Below are positions 58,801 through 64,000 of a stretch of DNA of 64,000 bases, one piece after another. Both the position numbers and the translations under genes were made by a program. The notes beneath the pieces are model-generated. The model saw nothing but the letters and a program-made list of their open reading frames with translations. It was not told where the DNA came from and did no database searches. Numbering within the stretch: position 1 is the first letter of the stretch; each line of letters begins with the position of its first letter. Where the stretch lies: the NCBI GenBank assembly GCA_016931535.1, contig JAFGEP010000076.1, forward strand, positions 1 to 64,000, in the 5' to 3' direction. Origin of the DNA: Bradymonadales bacterium (GTDB taxonomy: Bacteria > Myxococcota_A > Bradymonadia > JAFGEP01).

Positions 58801-61800
58801 AACCATCCGAGCTCATGGAGATCCAGACGCCCGATCAGCCCCGTGCCGACGGCGCTGCTCTCGAGCTCCAGGTCCAGCAGGACCTGAGGCTGCTTCCCCG
58901 TTCCCCCGGTCGGCTGCCGATGCTGTTGACCATCGAGGGGGTGGGGATCTGGGCCCAGGCGACCGTTGGTTCAGGCCGGGAGGCCAGGTTGACGTTGCCC
59001 GAGGGGATGATCGGTCCGGGCAGGTTGACCTTGACCCGCTTTGACGAAAGCCGGCCGGATGATCTGCGCGCCCAGTCGCTGGTGGTGGAGATCCCGATCG
59101 AGGTAGCGCGACGGATCGACCTGTCGGCAGCGATCTCGGAAGGTCCCGAGCGCTCCGTGGAGGTGTCGCTCACCGACCACGCCGGCCAGCCGGTTCAGGC
59201 GCCGGTCTTCATCTCCCTGCTGCCCGCGGAATGGGAGCTGCCGGAGACCACCGGAGATCTCTTCCCTTCCACCCTGGCTGCCCTGGCGGCTCAATCGGCC
59301 TGGTCGCAGGTGGAGTCACTCTGGGTTTCGAGTACCGCCGTGGACCAGGAGATCCTGGAGCTGCAGGCCGAGCTGGCCTATCGCCAGATGCCGGCCGATG
59401 TGATCGATCTCGACCAGTGGGCCGAGAGCGAGGTCGGCGGTCTGTATGGGATCGGCAGTCAAGGCCTCGGCTACGGCGGTGGCGGAGCAGGGGTTGGTCG
59501 TGGCCAGGCTCGGATGCCGCAGGTTCAGCTGGGCCGGGTCACCGAGGCGCCGAACGAGCGCGACATCTCCCCGCGCCATCATCCCGCCCTTTGGACCTTG
59601 GCCTACACCGACGCCACGGGTCACCTGGTTCTTCCCATTGAACGCGGGCTGATCGACCGCGGTCATTACCATCTGACCGCTGTGGCCCTGGAAGGCCTGG
59701 GCGCTCAGGCCGAGCGGAGTAGACCCGCAGGGCACAACGGAACGATGCTCTCCCGCTCCCTGTGGCTCGGCGAGCCGTTGTTGATGCCACCCGGCCAAAC
59801 CGCGCCGGTATGGGCCTCGACCCGGGAGTACAGGCGGATGCTGACCTTGGGAGAACGGGTGAGCCTCGAGGCCTCCGGCGCGCAATGGTTGGAGGTGGAG
59901 GTCTCCGGGCCAAGCCCCCAGGAGCTGATCGCCGTCCTGCTGGCTCCCGATCTCGCCTTTGGCACACAGGCGGCCTACTGGGCCGAGCAGGTGGAGAGTA
60001 TGGATTTCGTCCGCTCCTTCGCCCAGCAGACAGCGCGGGAGAGCTGGACGACGGCCGGGGTGCCGGGTGTGCTCCGCTGGATCGCCGGCCGACGACTGGC
60101 TACCGCCCGGGGGGTCCGACCGCTGTCGGCTCAGGATCTGTCCACCATTCTGGCCGAGATCGAGCGACTGGCCGAGCCGGAGGTGGCCCAGCGGGCCGAG
60201 GCGTTGGTGGGCCTGGGGCGGCGCTCGCCCGGGCATTCCCAAGGGATGGCGGCGCTGCTGCGGCTGGCCCGCACCGAAGGGGCACGCCAGCCGGATGTGG
60301 TCGGCACGCTGGCTCTGGCCATGCTGCTGCTGGACCCCGACAATCCCCAGACGGCGCGAACCCTCCTGCCCGACCTGTCTCAGGCCGCACAGTCCGCCTC
60401 GCTGCTAGGCCGCGCACGTGCCATCGAGGCCCTGGTGCGGCTGGGGGAGACCCCACCCGTCGATCCCCGTGCGCTGCTGGCCGAGCTCCCGGTTGCTCCG
60501 GTAGAACGCGGCGGGCACGCGTTCGCCCTGGCACTGGGCTCCCTGGCCCGTTCTCTGCTGGCCACCGGTCATCATGAGTCGGCCGAGCCGCCGGTGGTGC
60601 AGCTTCGCTCGTCACGTCTGTCGGTTGCGATGCCGCCCGGCACCTACCTGTTCCCTTGCCCAGAGGACGAGGAGGCCATCGAGCTGGTCGCTTCCGGTGC
60701 CCCGATGGCGATCCGGGTCTCCCTGATCTCTGATCGGACCGACCAGACGGGCACGCTTACCATCAGCCGGACTGCACAGCGCCATGGGCCCTGGTTCAGA
60801 GGGGAGGAGATCGTCCCCCCTGCCCAGACCGGCATCGGACCGGCGAGTCAGGGGGTGGCCGGGCGCCGCCTTCGAGTTCGCCTCGAGCTGGCTGGACCCA
60901 TGCGCGATGAGACCGAGGATGTCGTGATCGAGGAGATCCTTCCTCCGGGAAGTCGACTGGTCGCCGGCAGCGTGGAGGGCGCAGAGCTGCTGTGGTCCGG
61001 AGAGGGTAGGGCGGTATTTTTGGGTCGACTGCGCTTTCGCCTGGCGGTGAGCTACGTGGTGGAGCTGTTGCAGCCGACCGAGCAGACCCCACCAAACCCG
61101 CTGCCGGCTGTTTCGCCCGACTGGCCGGCTGCGCTGGTACGGGGTGCCAACGGCACTGCGCTCGCGGTGGGATCGGCAAACACCCTGACGGTGGTGGACC
61201 GGCAGGTGGAGCTGGCCGATCGGTTGGCGGGCGAGGTGATCTGGCCCTCCGAGACGTCGACCCTCTCGGTGCCGGAGAACCTTTCTTTGGGATTTGCCAT
61301 CGAGCGCGCCACGGAGACGAGCCGCGCTCAGCAGCAGCGAGCGTTCGACCTGTTGTTGCCCCTTCTGGAAGGGGGTCGGTTGAACGCCGGCCAGGTGAGC
61401 AGCGCCGGTGAGGCGGCCTTCCACCTGGCACTCGCCCTGGAGGACGACACCGGCATCCGCAACGTTTTTGGCATCCTGGAATCGAGAGCACCTCGGGCCA
61501 CCGTCACCCAGGAGCAACTGTGGCAGGTGGCGCGCCTGTTCTACCGGCAAGGCGAGGGAGAGTACGCCCTGCGCGCCTATCGCGCCCTGCTCAACCTGCG
61601 TTTCCTGGCCGAGGTGGCGGCCGGCGAGCGGTTGATCGACCTGGGGCAACCCGCCCTCGGCCTGCGACTGGTGCACGACCTGACGCGCGCCTACCCCGAT
61701 ATCCCGTCAGTGGTGGACTCGGTCTTCAATGTGCCCCAGATCATGCTCAACCTGGCGACCAACCTGCCTGATACCGCCGAAGGGCGCTTCCAGGCCCGGC

Positions 61801-62981
61801 GCTACCGGCGAACCGCCTCCAGGTGGCTTGCCGAATACCTGATCCGCTACGGGACCGAGGAACGCGCCGCCCAGGCCGCCCTCATCCAGCTCAACACCCT
61901 GGTGGACCTCGAGCACTGGAGCCGACTGGTCCAGCTCTCCAGCGCCTTCCTGGAACGCTACCAACAGACCGAGTTCGTCGATTCCTTCCTCTATCTGAAG
62001 GCCTATGGCCAGCAACGGCAGGGAGATCTGGACGAGGCGATCACCCTCTACCGGCGGGTGGCCGAGGAGCAGTTCGACGGGCAATACAGTACCGACCGAG
62101 ATCGGGCCCGCCTGGCTATCGCCCAGATCCACCACGCCCGAGGTGAGCTGACCCAGGCCCGCGAGCTGTACGAGGAGATCCGCAATGAGTTTCCCGACGC
62201 CGAGTCGGCGCTCGCCACCCTGGAGCTCGCCGAGCTCAGAGCTCCCGCCGTGGTCGAGGGAGCACCCGGCCCCACGCTCGATCTTCCCATCCGGGTCCGG
62301 GACGTGGAGCAGCTTCAAATGTGGGTGTACGAGGTGGACCTGGAACGCCTGTTTTTGCGCGAAAAACAGGTGCGCGCGGTCGAGGACATCTCGCTGGCCG
62401 GCATCGAGCCGGTGCTGGAACGGGAGATCGAGCTCCCCGCCAATCACGGTACCCTGGCCGAGCATACGGTACAGCTGGATCTCCCCCGCCCCGGTGCCTA
62501 TCTCGTGCTTCTGCGCGGCCCCACCGTCAGAGCCAGCTCCCTCGCCATCGTGACCGACCTCCGCCTGGACATCGTGGAGGACCTCGGTTCCGGCTCCCTC
62601 CAGATCTGGGTCACCGACCGCCGGGGACGCCCTCAACAAGGAGCCCGAATCCGCGCCGCCATGCCTTACGCCGGCTACACCACCTCTCAGGTCACCGACC
62701 TGCGGGGTCTGGCCCGCCTCCAGGGGTACGGTCAGGATGCGCACATTCTGGCCCAGGCGGGGGATACCTATGCCGTCTATCGGGGCGCTGAGCAGGACGG
62801 CTACGCACTGCCCAGCCAGATCTACACTTCGGGCTATGCGGCCGCCCCCTTGGATTTCGAGGACTCCCTGATCGAGGGCCAGATGAGGCGGGCCATAGAC
62901 CTCCAGATGGACAACGAGGCCGTCTATGAGCAGAACGTCCTGCGCAACCGCAGACAGGAGTCCAACTTCGAGCTGGAGTAG
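55866..62981 (+). CDS. Alpha-2-macroglobulin-like/TPR giant exported protein
   Basis: 2,371 residues. A signal peptide is at about 1-28 and TPR-like repeats at 40-460. Macroglobulin-like domains follow (594-650 ARNVGGDLVVLVVDRTRGEPIEGARV; 685-720; a region around 1237 HPALWTLAYTDATGHLVLPIERGLI and a C-terminal-type domain 1642-1760 with IEEILPPGSRL). Then more TPR (about 1805-2125) and a final sandwich (2137-2371). Bacterial alpha-2-macroglobulins trap proteases using a CxEQ thioester, but no such motif was seen. It may be a structural or partner-binding form in the periplasm. Confidence 0.75.
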   Translation: MISRHSIVRFSALALGLLLVTAVSDIRSQTPDVPSSSDPAVTSSDRLDQAYDLLSSNRSARGLRQLASALAEITDPFELSHLLYLAGRHHQEAGRCDVATARYQELEAAAGPDDPWVGRARFGRAECLMAAGETEAALELFVSGAEALLEPGRRQELAETLVGHARSAMIPSGPTAVPNHALARGLYQLILELEPGGALQDEADHYVAAGIPAGVGGNPDLLLARLRRNSESPWACVDRQALAHLTGDIPVSWYVVQHCEADQAIPAALELDLSWQGQIGIEALQAVLTRFPEHQRIREVKAKLALALIQRDELSRGRELLLEVLDQADGMDVDLALSAAQLLVQRGQGELARELWNLVRENTTRPQDFETVRARWVQTRLQEVGLAQARSDLQGALDLLDLLAAEIPTELARARTLKGQLLAQAGRWEEAEAELRAARVPEASQFLVEILESRGRLQEALPLRQQLGMQGRTEQLDVAVVHPFLSSEEPYLLARTDALSRLEVRFRRIDVQDHLRSMGTLHGLDALDIDLIAPEVTRTVTLDAPTLEGEQQAGPTYGPIPLGAMAPGVYAVQVVGQTRQATTILTISDIALVARNVGGDLVVLVVDRTRGEPIEGARVLVSDGTQILAEGQTDRAGLYQTEVHTGALEVLAVRRDDVSWVNVQAVGGQTAVELNQQQAEQRRVQLWIDRTLAIPGERIAYLAMVTQGESPRRLVDGTAAIQLFSGGELIDSWEETMVGGLVQGSFPLPRSLPAGRCELAVEGERRAFLVGQEGAPRPLLRVTQEAPSPPLGPARFLVEKSGPDDLPVAGVEIHGDLQDGLGQRSLGRTDENGRLWLSVPLVAGLPSPAIQVEGISYPIEMADDPSDLSFTLPDLTGGTAAPAEISWTGGQDALGFLSISSVPSASQPITPPAITPSWWPVQAVDSRIVLEHVIRFQLAEGQARVDLPPLDPGRFQVDVELIRPDGRRATTSRQVEVVEPSELMEIQTPDQPRADGAALELQVQQDLRLLPRSPGRLPMLLTIEGVGIWAQATVGSGREARLTLPEGMIGPGRLTLTRFDESRPDDLRAQSLVVEIPIEVARRIDLSAAISEGPERSVEVSLTDHAGQPVQAPVFISLLPAEWELPETTGDLFPSTLAALAAQSAWSQVESLWVSSTAVDQEILELQAELAYRQMPADVIDLDQWAESEVGGLYGIGSQGLGYGGGGAGVGRGQARMPQVQLGRVTEAPNERDISPRHHPALWTLAYTDATGHLVLPIERGLIDRGHYHLTAVALEGLGAQAERSRPAGHNGTMLSRSLWLGEPLLMPPGQTAPVWASTREYRRMLTLGERVSLEASGAQWLEVEVSGPSPQELIAVLLAPDLAFGTQAAYWAEQVESMDFVRSFAQQTARESWTTAGVPGVLRWIAGRRLATARGVRPLSAQDLSTILAEIERLAEPEVAQRAEALVGLGRRSPGHSQGMAALLRLARTEGARQPDVVGTLALAMLLLDPDNPQTARTLLPDLSQAAQSASLLGRARAIEALVRLGETPPVDPRALLAELPVAPVERGGHAFALALGSLARSLLATGHHESAEPPVVQLRSSRLSVAMPPGTYLFPCPEDEEAIELVASGAPMAIRVSLISDRTDQTGTLTISRTAQRHGPWFRGEEIVPPAQTGIGPASQGVAGRRLRVRLELAGPMRDETEDVVIEEILPPGSRLVAGSVEGAELLWSGEGRAVFLGRLRFRLAVSYVVELLQPTEQTPPNPLPAVSPDWPAALVRGANGTALAVGSANTLTVVDRQVELADRLAGEVIWPSETSTLSVPENLSLGFAIERATETSRAQQQRAFDLLLPLLEGGRLNAGQVSSAGEAAFHLALALEDDTGIRNVFGILESRAPRATVTQEQLWQVARLFYRQGEGEYALRAYRALLNLRFLAEVAAGERLIDLGQPALGLRLVHDLTRAYPDIPSVVDSVFNVPQIMLNLATNLPDTAEGRFQARRYRRTASRWLAEYLIRYGTEERAAQAALIQLNTLVDLEHWSRLVQLSSAFLERYQQTEFVDSFLYLKAYGQQRQGDLDEAITLYRRVAEEQFDGQYSTDRDRARLAIAQIHHARGELTQARELYEEIRNEFPDAESALATLELAELRAPAVVEGAPGPTLDLPIRVRDVEQLQMWVYEVDLERLFLREKQVRAVEDISLAGIEPVLEREIELPANHGTLAEHTVQLDLPRPGAYLVLLRGPTVRASSLAIVTDLRLDIVEDLGSGSLQIWVTDRRGRPQQGARIRAAMPYAGYTTSQVTDLRGLARLQGYGQDAHILAQAGDTYAVYRGAEQDGYALPSQIYTSGYAAAPLDFEDSLIEGQMRRAIDLQMDNEAVYEQNVLRNRRQESNFELE

Positions 62982-62983
62982 CA

Positions 62984-63005
62984 GGGGCGGATCTTGGCCC
63001 GCCCC
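62984..63005 (+). terminator. Possible terminator hairpin
   Basis: GGGGCGG (62984-62990) and CCGCCCC (62999-63005) flank an 8-base loop, just after the macroglobulin-like stop. No T run follows, so the efficiency is doubtful. Confidence 0.35.
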
Positions 63006-63043
63006 CTTCCTGCGAAGGTGCCTGTCATTGGGGAGGAGGCAAC

Positions 63044-64000
63044 GTGGAAACGGTCGATAGCTACTTCAACCGACCCACCGGATTCTGCTCGAGAATGAAG
63101 CTGCGCGCGGTGGAGGGGATGCTGCTGCGAGGGCTGAGGAAGCGACGACAGGAGACGATTCCTTTGACCTTTGGCACCTCGGATCGGGTGGAGGGGTTGC
63201 GGATCGTCCATCGCGACGAGGGACCGTCGTTCGACTCGGGGCTGGTGGTCGGAACGGTGCGAATGGGGTACGGACACCATCGCATCGCCGCATCTGCCTA
63301 CTCCTGGTCTCTGGCCCAGGGGGTGCCGACCTACCTGCACGACCTCCTGGCGATCGAGTCGCCGGAAGCCGACTTCATCGCCCGGATCGACAAGCACTAC
63401 AGCCGCATGAGTCGTTTCGCCGCCGAGCTGGGAGGTCCGTTTCTGTGGCTGTGGGGGAAGGCGATGTCGCAGGGAAACCTCGACTCCTTGCGGCTGTCCT
63501 GCCGGATGGCCCAGGAGTTGAAGGCACTTGCGACAGGAATGAACAGCGGCCTGCCCTATCTCGCTTCCTATCCACTCAACGGGCAGATCGCACTGGCAGC
63601 CGGTTTCACCAAGGTGGTCAACCTGGTGGTGGACAACTACCCTCAGTACTTCCTGCTGGTGCCCGGCGCCGTCAACCTCGTCCAGAGCCCTCGATTCTAC
63701 ACCAGGTTGCGACAGATGGGGGTGCCTTCCCGACACCTGGGGCTGGTGGGGCACTGGGTCCATCGCGACATCGCCGAAAACCTGGAAACCGATTGCCAGG
63801 CCCGGATCCGAAGAGCTGAAGCGGGTGCGCCCCGGCGGATCCTGATCCCGATCGGGGGAGCAGGCGCTCAGAAGAAGATCGTCGCCAGCCTGTTGAAAGC
63901 GGCGGCCCCAGCGCTGCGACGGCACCAGATCCGGATCTACCTGAATACCGGCGACCACCAGTCGGTCTTCCGGTTTCTGTCGGAGGTCGCCGGCCACCTG
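63044..64000 (+). CDS. Glycosyltransferase-like protein (3' truncated by window edge)
   Basis: 319 codons are open to the last base with no stop, so the gene continues beyond the window. A GTG at 63044 follows GGGGAGGAGG. Motifs include VVGTVRMGYGHHRIAAS near the N-terminus (GT28/MGDG-synthase-like nucleotide-sugar entry), NYPQYFLLVPGAVNLVQSP, GLVGHWVHRDIAENL and IPIGGAGAQKKIVASLL, a GGAGAQ-type glycosyltransferase second-domain loop. It probably acts on a lipid or envelope acceptor; the substrate is unknown. Confidence 0.6.
   Translation, partial: METVDSYFNRPTGFCSRMKLRAVEGMLLRGLRKRRQETIPLTFGTSDRVEGLRIVHRDEGPSFDSGLVVGTVRMGYGHHRIAASAYSWSLAQGVPTYLHDLLAIESPEADFIARIDKHYSRMSRFAAELGGPFLWLWGKAMSQGNLDSLRLSCRMAQELKALATGMNSGLPYLASYPLNGQIALAAGFTKVVNLVVDNYPQYFLLVPGAVNLVQSPRFYTRLRQMGVPSRHLGLVGHWVHRDIAENLETDCQARIRRAEAGAPRRILIPIGGAGAQKKIVASLLKAAAPALRRHQIRIYLNTGDHQSVFRFLSEVAGHL

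Noticed and set aside
55866..62981. Thioester CxEQ motif in the macroglobulin-like protein
   Set aside because: The cysteines that I can see are not followed by xEQ; none fits.

Overview
The window is GC-rich, densely coded bacterial chromosome. Several features point to a myxobacteria-like (deltaproteobacterial, Myxococcota/Bradymonadota-type) organism. The first gene carries Myxo-type cysteine-rich repeats, calcium-binding thrombospondin-3-like repeats and a MYXO-CTERM-like tail. Many lipoproteins, MopE-like metal-binding repeats, a Ser/Thr kinase-ATPase-TPR giant, PilZ, HEAT, ankyrin and very long TPR proteins follow. A ferredoxin-dependent 2-oxoacid oxidoreductase and a ferredoxin-like Fe-S protein suggest anaerobic or microaerobic metabolism. 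I saw no rRNA, tRNA, insertion sequence, CRISPR array or prophage.

Layout. 1-9.5 kb: surface protein end, PilZ-TsaC pair, kinase/ATPase/TPR regulator, HEAT protein, Fe-S protein, YggS-type PLP protein. 9.5-21 kb: a 2,080-residue TPR protein divergent from a PEGA/YGYP-repeat membrane protein, then a kelch lipoprotein and a small lipoprotein. 21-26.7 kb: TtcA-like PP-loop protein, TldE-TldD pair and a P-loop NTPase on the minus strand, and a small Cys-rich lipoprotein on plus. 26.8-33.5 kb (minus): glutamine synthetase, ThiH, ThiG and a korDABG operon. KOR enzymes need thiamine diphosphate, and ThiGH make its thiazole, so the neighbourhood is functionally coherent. 33.7-35.6 kb: ankyrin and HEAT proteins. 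35.8-39.4 kb: an orphan protein with the DUF4157 (eCIS core) HEAAH domain, divergent from an FGE-like/MopE-repeat lipoprotein across a 12-bp palindrome.

39.6-45.4 kb is a tightly overlapping plus-strand operon: rhodanese, DoxX/MauE-like, DsbA-like, TPR plus beta-barrel, an exported protein and a lipoprotein-like protein. I read it as an envelope thiol/sulfur relay joined to an outer-membrane module, and it is the best candidate for an undescribed system here. 45.4-50.4 kb: a porin, acetyl-CoA synthetase with a good sigma-70-like promoter, a strong terminator, and an OFA-type MFS transporter. 50.5-55.5 kb: an archaeal-type ATPase with a possibly leaderless start, a lipoprotein overlapping a frameshifted YadA-head-like repeat protein, an FmdB-type zinc ribbon and an OsmC-like protein. 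55.6 kb to the end: a possible 31-residue peptide gene, a 2,371-residue alpha-2-macroglobulin-like/TPR protein without a visible thioester motif, and the 5' part of a glycosyltransferase-like gene cut by the window edge.

All assignments come from reading the sequence; no database search was run. Promoters and terminators are motif matches only.
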